A stretch of DNA of 64,000 bases from Thalassoroseus pseudoceratinae (GCF_011634775.1 NZ_JAALXT010000002.1:1116001-1180000); one strand, 5' to 3'. Shown: positions 28,113-38,300, numbered from the stretch's first letter. Translations and numbers: made by a program. The notes: generated by a model from the letters alone, not told the origin.

Positions 28113-28832
28113 TTAGCGATCGAGACCTTCGTAGAGTGCGCTGCCGATCCGAATCATCGTAGCACCTTCTTCGATGGCGATTTCAAAGTCTCCGCTCATC
28201 CCCATCGAAAGTTCGTGGAGGATAGGTTCGTCGGGCGTTTGCTCACGGAGCCGATCTCGAAGGGTTCGCAACGCGGCGAATGTCTTGCGAATTTGCGTTT
28301 CGTCGTCAGTGTGTGGGGCCATCGTCATCAAGCCGTCGAGCTGCCACGACGATCGTTCGACCAACTTGGGCCATTCGTCAATAAGCGCGTCGACGGAAAA
28401 CCCATCTTTCGCGGAGTCTTCAGCGATGTTGATTTCCAACAGGACTTTCGGCCGGGTTTGAAGTTCGTCCGCCATGAATTCGATGCGGTCTAATAGACGC
28501 AAGGAATCGACGGAGTGAATCACCTCGACAATCGGCAAAACCGGTCGGACTTTGTTCCGTTGCAAATGCCCAATGAGATGCCAATGCACGTCAGGTAGAT
28601 CGGAATCGTCGCGGAACTCCTCCGCTCGTTGGACGAGTTGCTGCGGTCTGGCTTCTCCGAGTGTCGTCCAGCCGAGCCGAATTAATTCTCGGACCCATTC
28701 GGTGCGAGCATACTTTGTCACCGCGATCACTTGGACATCGCTTCGATCACGTCCAGATCGGTGGCAGGCGGCTTCAATTCGTCCGGAAATCTGATCGAGA
28801 TTCTGCTGTAAAATTGCCAGATTTGCCGACAT
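28113..28832 (-). CDS. PLP homeostasis protein (YggS/PLPBP family)
   Basis: The product has 239 residues, the usual length. Family motifs are VIAVTKYA with the PLP-binding Lys, LGEARPQQLVQRAEE (usually GENYVQE), WHLIGHLQRNK, VHSVDSL, EINIAEDSAKDGFS, GLMTMAP and LSMGMSGDFEIAIEEGATMIRIGSALY, where the Ser/Gly and Arg-Gly hold the PLP phosphate. The protein is a single-domain alanine-racemase-like barrel that binds PLP and keeps B6 vitamers and amino-acid pools in balance; no enzyme activity is established. The ATG at 28832 has GGCGG nearby. It lies 200 bp upstream of the tandem kinase gene on the same strand. Confidence 0.92.
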   Translation of the reverse strand: MSANLAILQQNLDQISGRIEAACHRSGRDRSDVQVIAVTKYARTEWVRELIRLGWTTLGEARPQQLVQRAEEFRDDSDLPDVHWHLIGHLQRNKVRPVLPIVEVIHSVDSLRLLDRIEFMADELQTRPKVLLEINIAEDSAKDGFSVDALIDEWPKLVERSSWQLDGLMTMAPHTDDETQIRKTFAALRTLRDRLREQTPDEPILHELSMGMSGDFEIAIEEGATMIRIGSALYEGLDR

Positions 28833-28957
28833 GGACCGCCAAGCTCAAACAATAAAGACACGCACCAAACCCGTATCTGCACAATTTCACTGTGGAACGT
28901 TCGATGGGAACGCACATCGGTCATTCTAATTGACGGCAATCGCGCGGCAAGACTCGA

Positions 28958-29374
28958 TTAATCAAAGTTCGCCCGTCCCAGAAACCGCACGCCATATTCC
29001 CAAAAATCTTCGTCGGTCACTTGGCGGCAACGAACCGTTTCCGCTCGCATCCAAGTCGGCCCGCGTCCGGGAACTTCGATGCCCACAAAGATCGATTGCC
29101 ACTGCCGTTGTTCCGGGTAGATGAACGATAAACCGCTCTGGGAGACTGAACGGCCCCAGACCATGCATTCCTCGAGTTCATCGAAATCCGTGATGTCGTC
29201 GGTGTTGATTGCTTCGCGGATTCGAATGATGCCCCGGTAACAGGAACGCGTGTGGCTCCGCTGCTGCTCGTAAACGGCACCGGTGCGGGTCTCGAGTCGG
29301 TCAAGCACGTCTAATGCGCGAACAGCAGCCCGACTGATGTTTTCGGAATATTCTTCAATACTGGATAAAGGCAT
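28958..29374 (-). CDS. PilZ-like domain protein, degenerate
   Basis: The product has 138 residues. A helical N-terminus (about 1-35) precedes a small beta-barrel with PilZ-like layout: an Arg-rich entry strand (TRSCYRGIIRI), the loop GRSVSQSGLSFIY in the place of DxSxxG, GIEVPGRGPTWMRAETVRC, and the closing strand WEYGVRFLGRAN. In PilZ proteins RxxxR plus DxSxxG bind cyclic di-GMP; here the Asp is replaced by Ser, so binding is doubtful. The similarity is by pattern only. It lies upstream of the PLP protein on the same strand and divergent from the NRAMP gene. Confidence 0.55.
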   Translation of the reverse strand: MPLSSIEEYSENISRAAVRALDVLDRLETRTGAVYEQQRSHTRSCYRGIIRIREAINTDDITDFDELEECMVWGRSVSQSGLSFIYPEQRQWQSIFVGIEVPGRGPTWMRAETVRCRQVTDEDFWEYGVRFLGRANFD

Positions 29375-29563
29375 GGCAAAGGTCTCAACACCCGATGCGA
29401 AGTCAGCGGCACTTGAGTAGAGAACATGAAAATTGAGAATTTTTCACACTTCGGTGTGCCTAAACATAACATCGGGTTTTCACTACGTGTTCATGACTAT
29501 CTTAGTCGAGGATGTACCAACACCTACAACCGGATTAACCCGTTCACCTGACGACCTTCGAGA

Positions 29564-29577
29564 TTGATTCATATCAA
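29564..29577. promoter_or_regulatory. FNR-type box upstream of the NRAMP gene
   Basis: TTGAT-TCAT-ATCAA is a perfect match to the FNR/ANR consensus TTGAT-N4-ATCAA, and the symmetry extends one more base on each side. It lies 78 bp before the NRAMP start and about 190 bp before the divergent PilZ-like gene. About 110 bp farther upstream (29445-29458) is a UUCG-tetraloop hairpin, CACAC/GTGTG. I could not place a convincing -10 at the spacing expected for class II activation. Confidence 0.45.
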
Positions 29578-29654
29578 TACTCAGTGTTGCGACACGGGCG
29601 TTGTCCCGTTATCGTGCCAAAGCGGCTCTTGCTCTTCAGACACAAAAGGTTTTC

Positions 29655-30998
29655 ATGGATAACGAATCGAATTTACAGGCCCCCAAGTCCAAACGTTACG
29701 GGTTTTGGGGAAGTCTTGGTCCTGCGATCATTACGGCGTCGGTTGTGCTTGGTCCGGGGAGTATCCTGAGTGCATCGAAAATCGGGCAACAATACGGGTA
29801 CTCCATGAGTTGGGTCCTGTTGGTTGCCGTCAGTTTGATGTTGGGAATGACGGCATTGTCGGCCCGGTTGGGCGTGTTGTTTGACCACACCCTATGTGAA
29901 GAGATGGCCCGTCGTGCCGGTCGTTGGTTGGCACTGCTGGCTGGAACAACCATCTTTCTGATCGTGGCCTGCTTTCAGTTCAGCAACAACTTAGGAGTGC
30001 TGGCCGCGTTGGAGCCGTTCTTCGAAGACGGGGCGACCTGGGTTCCGGCGGTTGTCATTGTGAACTTGAACGTGTTCGCAATCGTGGCGTTGTTCGGTTC
30101 CGATCGGCTGTACAAACCGATTGAACGCCTGATGAAACTACTGATCGGCTTGATGATCGTGGGCTTCGCCGCCAACTTGGTGATTGCAAAACCCGACATC
30201 TCCGCACTGTTCGCTGGTTTCAAACCATCACTTCCAAGTCCGTCCGAGGATGGTGGAAGCTCGGAAAGTCTGACCGCGTTGCTGGCGTTGTTCGGCACCA
30301 CGTTTTCTGTTGCGGGAGCGTTTTACCAGTCGTACCTCGTTCGCGAGAAAGGCTGGACGCGTGACGATTTGAAACCGGGGCTGATCGACTCGACTGTCGG
30401 GATTTGTACCCTGGGTTTCATCACCTTGATGGTGATGACAACGGCAGCAGCGGTGTTTAATAAGCCGGAAACTGGTCCAATTACCCTGAAGTCCGTCGCC
30501 GATGTCGCGTTGGCGTTGAAGCCGTTGTTCGGTTCGTTCGCCACAGGTTTGTTCTGTCTCGGAATTTTCGCCGGTGCGTTCAGCTCGTTTTTGGTGAACG
30601 CCATGATTGGTGGCTGTATGATGTCTGACGGCCTCGGTTGGGGAGGATCGATTGACCTGAAAGGTCCGAAACTTTTGACCGTCTTGGCTTTGATCTGTGG
30701 GATGAACATCGCATTGTATGTTCAGCTGACCGGGCAAAGACCGGTAAATCTCATTATCTTCGCCCAATCAATGACCGTTATGGGGCTGCCAATTTTGGCT
30801 GCCGTGCTGCTCTGGTTGAGTTTCCAATCCGATCTGACCGAACGCGGTGGAGTTCCCGTTTGGATGAAGATCGTGGCGTTTGTTGGACTGGGAATCTCAA
30901 TTTTCGTTGCGGGGCGGACTGCGACCAACATTTACGGCAAGCTCACTGCGGAAAAGACGGCGGCCGTAATCTGGCAGCCGGAAACGATGCATTCCTGA
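29655..30998 (+). CDS. NRAMP-superfamily membrane transporter, divergent metal site
   Basis: The product has 447 residues and about eleven hydrophobic spans. ATG 29655 has AAAGG 5 bp upstream; the frame before it lacks protein character. The first span reads GPAIITASVVLGPGSILSAS, which aligns with NRAMP span 1, but the metal-binding DPGN is GPGS. The span-6 segment, where NRAMPs have MPH, reads FSVAGAFYQSYLV, so the metal-ligand Met is also absent. The fold (LeuT-like) seems kept. Classical NRAMPs import Mn2+ or Fe2+ with protons; the changed site points to another substrate, for instance Mg2+ or a non-metal. The leader has an FNR-type box. Confidence 0.82.
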   Translation: MDNESNLQAPKSKRYGFWGSLGPAIITASVVLGPGSILSASKIGQQYGYSMSWVLLVAVSLMLGMTALSARLGVLFDHTLCEEMARRAGRWLALLAGTTIFLIVACFQFSNNLGVLAALEPFFEDGATWVPAVVIVNLNVFAIVALFGSDRLYKPIERLMKLLIGLMIVGFAANLVIAKPDISALFAGFKPSLPSPSEDGGSSESLTALLALFGTTFSVAGAFYQSYLVREKGWTRDDLKPGLIDSTVGICTLGFITLMVMTTAAAVFNKPETGPITLKSVADVALALKPLFGSFATGLFCLGIFAGAFSSFLVNAMIGGCMMSDGLGWGGSIDLKGPKLLTVLALICGMNIALYVQLTGQRPVNLIIFAQSMTVMGLPILAAVLLWLSFQSDLTERGGVPVWMKIVAFVGLGISIFVAGRTATNIYGKLTAEKTAAVIWQPETMHS

Positions 30999-31081
30999 GC
31001 AACTAACGGTGTTGGCGTAATGGCTCAATATTCTTATCATCAGGCGAGTTTGCCTCATCCTTTCCAAGAGCACACTCCCTG

Positions 31082-31750
31082 ATGACCATGCCAACCGATC
31101 CGGTCGTACGTCCCGTTCCCGAGCCGATGAATCGTCCGATTCGTTTGGGCGTTCTCATTTCCGGGGGCGGCACAACGTTGCTCAATTTGCTGCAACACAT
31201 CGAATCCGGTGCGCTCGAAGCAGAAGTGGTCAGCGTTTTGGCCAGCCGAGCTGACTGTCGTGGCATCGAACGGGCCAATGCAGCGGGAATTCCAACTGAC
31301 GTCATCGCACGGAAGGAATTCGATTCGAGCGAATCCATGAGCGACGCGTTGTTTGCGTCGCTTCGTACATCAGATGTGGACCTTGTCATTCTCGGTGGCT
31401 ATTTGTCGCGAGTCACGATTCCCGAGGACTTCCGCTGGCGGGTGTTGAACATTCATCCGTCGCTCATTCCTGCATTCAGCGGTCCCGGTTTCTACGGGCA
31501 TCATGTCCACGATGCGGCACTGGAACGGGGCGTGAAGATTTCGGGGTGCACCGTACATTTTGCGGATGACCAGTACGATCATGGCCCCATCATTTTGCAG
31601 CGACCGGTGGCCGTGCTCGATGATGACACACCCGACAGCCTAGCCGCACGCGTCTTTGACGCCGAATGCAAAGCGTTCCCCGAAGCCATTCGACTCTACG
31701 CCGAAGGCCTTCTCGAAATTTCCGGCCATCGAGTGCGGATTCTCGATTGA
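31082..31750 (+). CDS. purN: Phosphoribosylglycinamide formyltransferase (PurN)
   Basis: The product has 222 residues, slightly longer than usual at the N-terminus. It transfers a formyl group from 10-formyl-tetrahydrofolate to GAR in purine synthesis. Motifs: LGVLISGGGTTLLNLL for phosphate binding, the catalytic region VLNIHPSLIPAF (Asn and His), FYGHHVHDAALERGVKISGCTVHF, and the catalytic Asp in DQYDHGPII. The start may be 31082 or a few codons later; no strong ribosome site is visible. The stop codon directly abuts the stop codon of the convergent ftsH gene (TGATCA), so there is no room for a separate terminator. Confidence 0.92.
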   Translation: MTMPTDPVVRPVPEPMNRPIRLGVLISGGGTTLLNLLQHIESGALEAEVVSVLASRADCRGIERANAAGIPTDVIARKEFDSSESMSDALFASLRTSDVDLVILGGYLSRVTIPEDFRWRVLNIHPSLIPAFSGPGFYGHHVHDAALERGVKISGCTVHFADDQYDHGPIILQRPVAVLDDDTPDSLAARVFDAECKAFPEAIRLYAEGLLEISGHRVRILD

Positions 31751-33820
31751 TCAACCTGTTTCGGACGGTGAATCACTTTCGGAATCGGTTGACGATGAAT
31801 TCCGGTTCGCGTCATCAGCGTCCGATTTGTTGGTGCCGGGACTGATCTGCGGGCTGGTTTTGTGCTCGTCGAGAATCGCCTTCAATTGCGTTGCATCCAT
31901 GGTTTCGTGTTCGAGCAATTCCCGCGTCATGTGTTCTAATGCGTCTCGGCGATCGGTCAGAATTTCCAGCGAAGTGTTGAAGGCGTCATCGAGAATCGCT
32001 TTGACTTCCATGTCAATTTCTCGAATCGTTTGCTCAGCATGCAAAACTTCACCAGGCCCCGATTGAGCACCCAAGTACTGCGATCGGGCATTTTCGCTGT
32101 AGAACATTCGCCCCAGTTTCGGACTCATGCCGAACTCGGTCACCATGCGTCGGGCAATGCTCGTGGCTCGTTGCAAATCGTTTTGGCCACCGGTTGAGGA
32201 ATCGTTAAACACAATCTGTTCCGCCGCGATGCCGCCCAAGAGACCGCAGATTCGGTTGTACAATTCGGTTCGCGTGTTGAGTTGGCGTTCTTCTTCCGGG
32301 AAGTGCAGGGTGTAACCCAGACCCATCCCACGCGGAATGATCGAAATTTTGTGAACCGGATCGGTGTGAGGCAAACTGCACGCAACCAAGGCGTGACCGC
32401 ATTCATGGTAGGAAACGCGAAGCTTTTCTTCCTCGTGAATGATGCGTGTCTGCTTCTCCAAGCCGGCGACCACCCGTTCGATGCCCTCTTCGAATTCCAC
32501 TTGAGTCACTTTGGCTTTGTTGGATCGAGCCGCGAGCAAGGCCGCTTCGTTGACGAGGTTCGCCAAATCGGCTCCTACAAATCCCCCAGTGATCCGGGCG
32601 ATCCGAGCCAAATCGACAGTGTCGTCCATCTTAATTTTAGCGGCATGGACTTTGAGAATTGCTTCCCGTCCGCGTACGTCCGGACGGTCCACAAGCACGT
32701 GACGATCGAAACGGCCCGGTCGCAGCAACGCCGGGTCGAGTGTCTCGGGGCGGTTGGTGGCTCCCATGACGATTACGCTTTGGTCGGACGAGAAACCATC
32801 CATTTCGACAAGAAGTGCGTTGAGCGTTTGCTCGCGTTCATCGTGTCCGCCTGGCAAGCCGCTCCCGCGAGTTTTGCCGAGGGCATCCAACTCGTCGATG
32901 AAGATGATGGCCGGGGATTTCGCACCGGCTTGTTGGAACATATCCCGGACACGGGCGGCACCCACGCCAACGTACATCTCGACGAAGTCCGAACCGGACA
33001 AACTATAAAACGGCACACCGGCTTCCCCGGCAACCGCTTTGGCCAGCAGAGTCTTCCCGGTTCCCGGCGGACCGACGAGCAGCACACCACGGGGAATACG
33101 ACCACCAAGTGCCTGATACTTGCCAGGTGTGCGAAGAAACTCCACGACTTCCCGCAATTCGTCGACGGCTTCCTCAATGCCAGCCACATCGTCGAATGTG
33201 ATCGTGATGTCTTCTTGCGCGTGCATGCGTCCGCGACTACGACCAAACGACAACGCCGAGCCCGGCCCGTTCATCCGCCGAAAGAGAATGATGAAGAACA
33301 CCAAGAACATCATCGGAATCAGCAGCAAATATGCCACTTGGTACCATTCCGAGGGGCCACTGACGAACCCCCACTCGATGCCTTTTTCGTTGAGCTTCCG
33401 AGTGAGATCATTTTTCTTGACATCGCCAATTTCAAAAGCTGGAATGCGGTAGGTTGTGACATCATCGTCGGGGGCGGAGAAATCCCCTTTCTCCAACTCC
33501 TCTTCCGTGATGTCTTCAACGGGCTGATCTTGAAACGTAATGTCTTTGGAGCCGATCTTCAGATTGAAGACGTTGTTCTTGTTGAATCGAGGGGCTTCTT
33601 CGCCTTCCCCTTTTTCAAGTCCTCGTTCAAATTCCCCCAGGGAAATGACCTTCCCACGCGACTGCGTGCCCAGCCAAACCATGCAGCCGGCGAGCAGGAT
33701 TGCACCGATGACGAGATACCACAGCAAATTCGTCGGTGGCTGTTTGTCCGACGGCTTTCCACCATCACGGGGCGGACGTTGCGGCTTCTCTTCACCAGGG
33801 GGCAATTCAGGTTTAGACAT
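31751..33820 (-). CDS. ftsH: ATP-dependent zinc metalloprotease FtsH
   Basis: The product has 689 residues. A Pro-rich cytoplasmic leader comes first, then membrane span 1 (about 31-50), a periplasmic part rich in acidic residues (about 55-155), span 2 (about 160-182), and the AAA+ domain with Walker A GPPGTGKT near 251, Walker [10 protein letters not shown] and the arginine-finger region RPGRFDR. The M41 peptidase site is HECGH near residue 470. The hexamer extracts and degrades membrane and regulatory proteins. RNase D lies 106 bp upstream on the same strand, so the two may be co-transcribed. Nothing unusual is seen in the catalytic motifs. Confidence 0.96.
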   Translation of the reverse strand: MSKPELPPGEEKPQRPPRDGGKPSDKQPPTNLLWYLVIGAILLAGCMVWLGTQSRGKVISLGEFERGLEKGEGEEAPRFNKNNVFNLKIGSKDITFQDQPVEDITEEELEKGDFSAPDDDVTTYRIPAFEIGDVKKNDLTRKLNEKGIEWGFVSGPSEWYQVAYLLLIPMMFLVFFIILFRRMNGPGSALSFGRSRGRMHAQEDITITFDDVAGIEEAVDELREVVEFLRTPGKYQALGGRIPRGVLLVGPPGTGKTLLAKAVAGEAGVPFYSLSGSDFVEMYVGVGAARVRDMFQQAGAKSPAIIFIDELDALGKTRGSGLPGGHDEREQTLNALLVEMDGFSSDQSVIVMGATNRPETLDPALLRPGRFDRHVLVDRPDVRGREAILKVHAAKIKMDDTVDLARIARITGGFVGADLANLVNEAALLAARSNKAKVTQVEFEEGIERVVAGLEKQTRIIHEEEKLRVSYHECGHALVACSLPHTDPVHKISIIPRGMGLGYTLHFPEEERQLNTRTELYNRICGLLGGIAAEQIVFNDSSTGGQNDLQRATSIARRMVTEFGMSPKLGRMFYSENARSQYLGAQSGPGEVLHAEQTIREIDMEVKAILDDAFNTSLEILTDRRDALEHMTRELLEHETMDATQLKAILDEHKTSPQISPGTNKSDADDANRNSSSTDSESDSPSETG

Positions 33821-33926
33821 TCGCGTTTTCCAACCTTTTCGGGATTCGGTTCGGAAACCAAGTTTCTCTGCGAATCATACGGTGTCGAATCGCGGAGGCA
33901 AGCCGATAGAAACGACTTCAGGCCGC

Positions 33927-35123
33927 TTAACGGTCGTCCTCGACTCGTTCGAAGATCAGCGGATGATCCGAATTGACGTCGGCGACTCGCAGCGAGATTT
34001 TGCCATCGAGGACGTCTTCCAGCAATTCACCACAGACCTCCGCCCGCCAACCGAGCGTCAATTTGGGCGGGTCGCCTTGGCGATCGTTGTAGACATGCCA
34101 GCGAACCAAGTGACGAAGATCGGCGGATGTGCCGACGAGTGATCGCGCGACATTCATCTCCGCACACCGATTCGCCAGGGCAATTCCCAGAAGTTGTCCG
34201 ATGACTTGTTCATCGGGGTTGTTGTCAGAGTCCGTGCGTTTGACCACGGGGGGGAGTTCACTGTCGGGAACGGCCAGACCGGCTTGAATCGCCTGGATCA
34301 TAGCCGGGAAGCTCCGGCGGTATTCACCACGATTCATGTCCCGGGTGGCCAACATCTCTTTCTCGTTCTTGGGTTGGCGACGTGCCATTTCCACGAGAAG
34401 GTCGTCACGTAGGATTCGTCGAACCGGCCGATTTCGCTCGCAGGCGTCGGCATCTCGCCACTCAGCCAGCGCATGGAGCACGGCCAGCTCACGTCGAGTG
34501 AGCCGATGCAAACCATTGATGCGATCCCAGGGCGGCCGTTCGCAGTCGTCGGCCAACTCCGTCACCATTCGCTCGAACTCGGCATTGGCCCAAGAAAGGC
34601 GGTGATTGCGTTTCAGCCAAGCTTCCTGCTTCCGCCAAACACCGAGTACGTAATTCACATCTTCAAGGGCATAGGTGATTTGCCGATCGGACAACGGCCG
34701 TCGTCGCCAATCAGTTCGCGTTTCCTTACCATGAACTTTCTGCTTGAGCACCCGTGACACAAGTGTATTGTACGCCAGGGGATAGCTGCGACTACGAAGA
34801 CCTTCGGCGAGCTGGACATCGACCAAATTCGACGGTCGGACACCGCCCAACTCTAGGCAGAATCGAATTTCCGCTTGGCCACCATGAACGACAACTTGTA
34901 CGTTGTCGTCGGCCATGAGGTTCCACCAACACTGCAGATCGTCAACTCGAAAAGGGTCGACCGCAGCCGACTCATTCCGAGTCGCGAATTGAAGCAGACA
35001 CAACTCTGGTCGGTAGCTGTATTCGGAGACGAATTCCGTATCGAAGGCGACTTGGCCTTCTTCGGCAATCTGTTGACACAGTTTTTCGAAGGATTTTTGA
35101 TCCTCAATCAGCCGGCTTGACAT
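33927..35123 (-). CDS. rnd: Ribonuclease D
   Basis: The product has 398 residues: a DEDD exonuclease domain (about 5-190), a first HRDC domain (about 215-290) and a second helical domain to the C-terminus, as in E. coli RNase D, which trims tRNA 3' ends. ATG 35123 gives catalytic residues at the same numbers as in E. coli: Asp28 and Glu30 (FDTEF), Tyr151 and Asp155 (YALED). The Exo II aspartate expected at 85 is Glu here (HGGQAE). The acid is kept but longer, so activity may be changed. It lies between the SNF2 helicase and ftsH on the same strand; the gap to the helicase holds nested palindromes. Confidence 0.88.
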   Translation of the reverse strand: MSSRLIEDQKSFEKLCQQIAEEGQVAFDTEFVSEYSYRPELCLLQFATRNESAAVDPFRVDDLQCWWNLMADDNVQVVVHGGQAEIRFCLELGGVRPSNLVDVQLAEGLRSRSYPLAYNTLVSRVLKQKVHGKETRTDWRRRPLSDRQITYALEDVNYVLGVWRKQEAWLKRNHRLSWANAEFERMVTELADDCERPPWDRINGLHRLTRRELAVLHALAEWRDADACERNRPVRRILRDDLLVEMARRQPKNEKEMLATRDMNRGEYRRSFPAMIQAIQAGLAVPDSELPPVVKRTDSDNNPDEQVIGQLLGIALANRCAEMNVARSLVGTSADLRHLVRWHVYNDRQGDPPKLTLGWRAEVCGELLEDVLDGKISLRVADVNSDHPLIFERVEDDR

Positions 35124-35240
35124 TCCCACAATCTCTGGCTTTGGGCACCATCCTGTCCCGGAAAGACGCCGCTTCACCTGCTGGCGTCTGAATTTTCGGA
35201 CTGATGATCCCATTACGCTCAGTGGACTGCAAGCGTGTTC

Positions 35241-35341
35241 GGAAGTTTGCCGGAAACTTCCCGCGCAAAACTCGTGTCACGCCTCTGAGAACCCGGTTTT
35301 TCGAAGGATTTTGATCCTTCAAGCCCGCAGAGTCGTGACAC
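35241..35341. repeat. Cluster of nested palindromes between SNF2 and RNase D genes
   Basis: Three inverted repeats fill this space. GGAAGTTT/AAACTTCC form a hairpin at 35241-35261. An outer imperfect stem pairs 35274-35287 (GTGTCACGCCTCTG) with 35328-35341 (CAGAGTCGTGACAC), and inside it GAAGGAT/ATCCTTC pair around TTTG near 35302-35319. The right end, GTGACACACC, recurs in the hairpin at 41765-41806. A second copy of about 17 bp of the inner hairpin (GTTTTTCGAAGGATTTT) lies at 35081 inside the RNase D gene. No T-run follows on either strand. Confidence 0.5.
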
Positions 35342-35352
35342 ACCGCCGCGAA

Positions 35353-38300
35353 TTACGAAAGCAGCAGTTCGAGGTCATCGGTCGAGAGATCCCGAAGCAG
35401 GTTGTTATCGGCTTCGAGAATCGCTTCGGCCAACCCTCGCTTTTTCTTCTGTAGTTCGGCGATTTTCTCTTCCACTGTCCCGCGACAAATCAATCGGTAC
35501 GCGAACACCTGACGCGTCTGACCCACCCGGTGCGCCCGGTCAATTGCTTGAGCCTCGACAGCGGGGTTCCACCATGGGTCCAGCAGGAACACGTAGTCCG
35601 CAGCGGTCAGGTTCAAACCCAATCCACCGGCTTTCAGACTGATCAGGAAGATCCCCTTCTCAGGATCGTTCTGGAACGATTCCACACGCTCGGCCCGGTC
35701 ACGAGTTTGACCGTCGAGATATTCGTACTTCAGGCCGGCTTCGTCGAGGTGATCGCGAACGATGCTGAGCATGCTCGTGAACTGCGAGAACACCAACGAT
35801 TTGTGGCCTTCTTGAATCAACTCTTCCAGGTGTGGAACGAGCACTTCCAGCTTCGCACCTTGCTCGGCTTTCGAGTCTTCCCGCAACAAACCCGGATGGC
35901 ACGCGGCCTGACGGAGTCGCAAGAGGGCTTCGAGCACGTGCATTTTCGATTTGCCCAAACCCTGCTTTTCGACCATGCCCAACAGCGAACTGCGGTAGTG
36001 ATCCCGCAATTCGTCGTACAGACGACGTTGATCGGTCCCCATATCGCAGTACAGAGTTTGTTCGACTTTCTCCGGCAATTCGCCCGCCACTTGCGATTTG
36101 GTTCTGCGGAGAATGAATGGCCGCAGACCCGAGGTGAGCAACTGACGGGAATTCTCGTCCTTGGTGTCGGTCGTGTAGCTCTTGAAAATCGAGCTTCGTC
36201 CCAACATCCCTGGGTTGAGGAATTCGAAAATCGACCACAAATCGCCCAGGTGGTTCTCGATGGGAGTCCCACTGAGAGCCACGCGATGATTCGCACGCAA
36301 CAACCGCGATGCCTTCGCAATTTGCGACGAGGGATTCTTGATGGTTTGGGCTTCGTCGAGAATCACGTAGTCAAATTGCACGTCCTTCAGATTCACGATG
36401 TCCCGGCGAAGCGTGCCGTAGGTTGTAAGAATGATGTCGTATTCATCGAACTTTTCGCGAAGTGCCTCGCGGTCCAAACCGGAGTAATCCAGAACGGCTT
36501 GTTCGGGGGTAAATCGTGTGGACTCCTGATGCCAGTTGAACAACAAAGATTTCGGCACGACAATCAGCGATGGCAGTCGTTTGTCACGATTTTGACGGCG
36601 ACGCATCAACAGGGCCAACACTTGAATCGTTTTCCCCAAGCCCATGTCGTCGGCCAAACAACCGCCGAGCCGGAAGTCTTGAAGGAACGAGAGCCAACCG
36701 AGCCCTTCCCGCTGATAACCCCGCAATTCCCCTTTGAAGCCGGTCGGTTCCTTGTCTTCCTGAACCCCGCCGAATTCCCGGAATCGGGTGCGTAGTTCTT
36801 CGAATTGCTCGTCGCGTTCAACAAGTTCCTGCGAGCCAAGCAGTGCATCCAACAATGCGACTTGATTGTGGGAAAACCGAACGTGTTCGTCTTCGGGGAT
36901 GCCCAAACCAGACAGCAATCCGAATTGTCGCTGCCATTCTTCCGGTAGAATCCCCCACGAGCCGTCATCGAGGCGAATCGTGGTGTCGCCGCGAGACAAC
37001 GCTGAGAGCAATTCCGGAAACGATACGCTGCCGCCACCGAAATCGACTTTCGCATGCAACTCGAACCAGTCGATTCCAGACTCCACACGGAATTGGACTT
37101 TGCCAGGTTGACGAACTTCTTGACCGTCGGCTTTGATGATCCAACCTTGCTCGATCATCGTCCGCACCGCCGGCCCCAACGAACGAGCGGCGATTTCCAC
37201 ATCAAAACCACTCCGACGTTGGTCGAGCAGTCGCCGGAAGCCGTTCTCTTGCAGTTGTGTCCAGGCGGTTTCCTCGGCTTCCCGATTTCGCAAGATACAA
37301 CGGCCTTGCTCACGCTGGACAATGGCCCATTGCGTGCTCGATGCCGACACCTGTGTTCCGAGGTAGTCGAAACGGACATCGCCTTGCAATCGTTCCCAAT
37401 GCCAGCGTTTGCCGCGTGGCGAGCGGATCGTCAAATACGGAACGGGATCGCAAGTGATTTCCTCAAGGTCCAATTCCTTCGGCAGATCTAACCGAGGCAG
37501 CGTGGGCATATCGAGGAGTTGATCGACCAAGTCGTGTTCTTCACCCTCGGGAGCCGTCAACCGTGAATCGCCATTGAACAGGTTGACCCAATTGAACGCA
37601 TCGAAGTCTTGCAACCGGGCAATATGTGTGTTCGTCAGCACCAAACCGCCGGGAACCAGCAATTCCGTTTCCGACAGTTCGATCGATTCGTCATCGCGAC
37701 GCAGTAATCCATCGACGCTCCACTCACCTTCGTCACCATCGTGGCTGACGTGGAGCGTCAGGTCCCAAGGTGAACCCTCGTCCCAGGAAAGGGGCGTTTG
37801 CTCGCTTTCTTCCGAATTCATGAAGCGAACGCGACCGGTTCGGCACATCAATGGCAGAATCAACTCGCATAACGCAAACGGAATGCGGTAACGGAACGTC
37901 GTGGATTGCACTTCGGCTTGCTGTGCGTACCAATTCGACCGCTCTGGAGTTCCCCCGGTGAGATAGGCCAGAATCTTGCTGTCGTCTTCGTGTTCGACTT
38001 CATCGAGTTTGCCAGGACGCAATTTGAGCGGTTTCAGCTTGCCCCATTGTCCGTTGGCCCGGCGTTGCCGTTGCGAGGTTTGGACGACGAGTTGCCCGAC
38101 GTTGCGACTTTCCTCGATGTCGATTTCGTAGAAAATCTCGCGTTCGCGTCCGGCCGACGGCGCAGGCGGTTCGCTGGAACGCATGTCCTTACGGAGATCC
38201 TGCAATCGGCTTTCCCATGGACGTAAACGCGGTTTGGTCTCGACCGCCGTCGATTGCGTAGTTTTGGTCCCATTGGTTCGGGGAGCGGCCGGCGGTTGGA

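Noticed and set aside
29375-29654. A manganese (yybP-ykoY) riboswitch upstream of the NRAMP gene
   Set aside because: None of the conserved riboswitch segments is visible; only a small UUCG hairpin and the FNR-type box are there.
32282-33976. A 564-codon plus-strand open frame opposite ftsH
   Set aside because: It is the antisense shadow of a well-conserved gene; the translation has no recognisable domain and no ribosome site.
35274-35341. The nested palindrome as a terminator of the SNF2 gene
   Set aside because: On the minus strand the inner hairpin is followed by an A-run, not T; the T-run lies on the wrong side.
35530-36795. A 421-codon plus-strand open frame opposite the SNF2 helicase
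   Set aside because: Antisense to the helicase motifs, His/Gln-rich in the way typical of shadow frames, and without family signatures.
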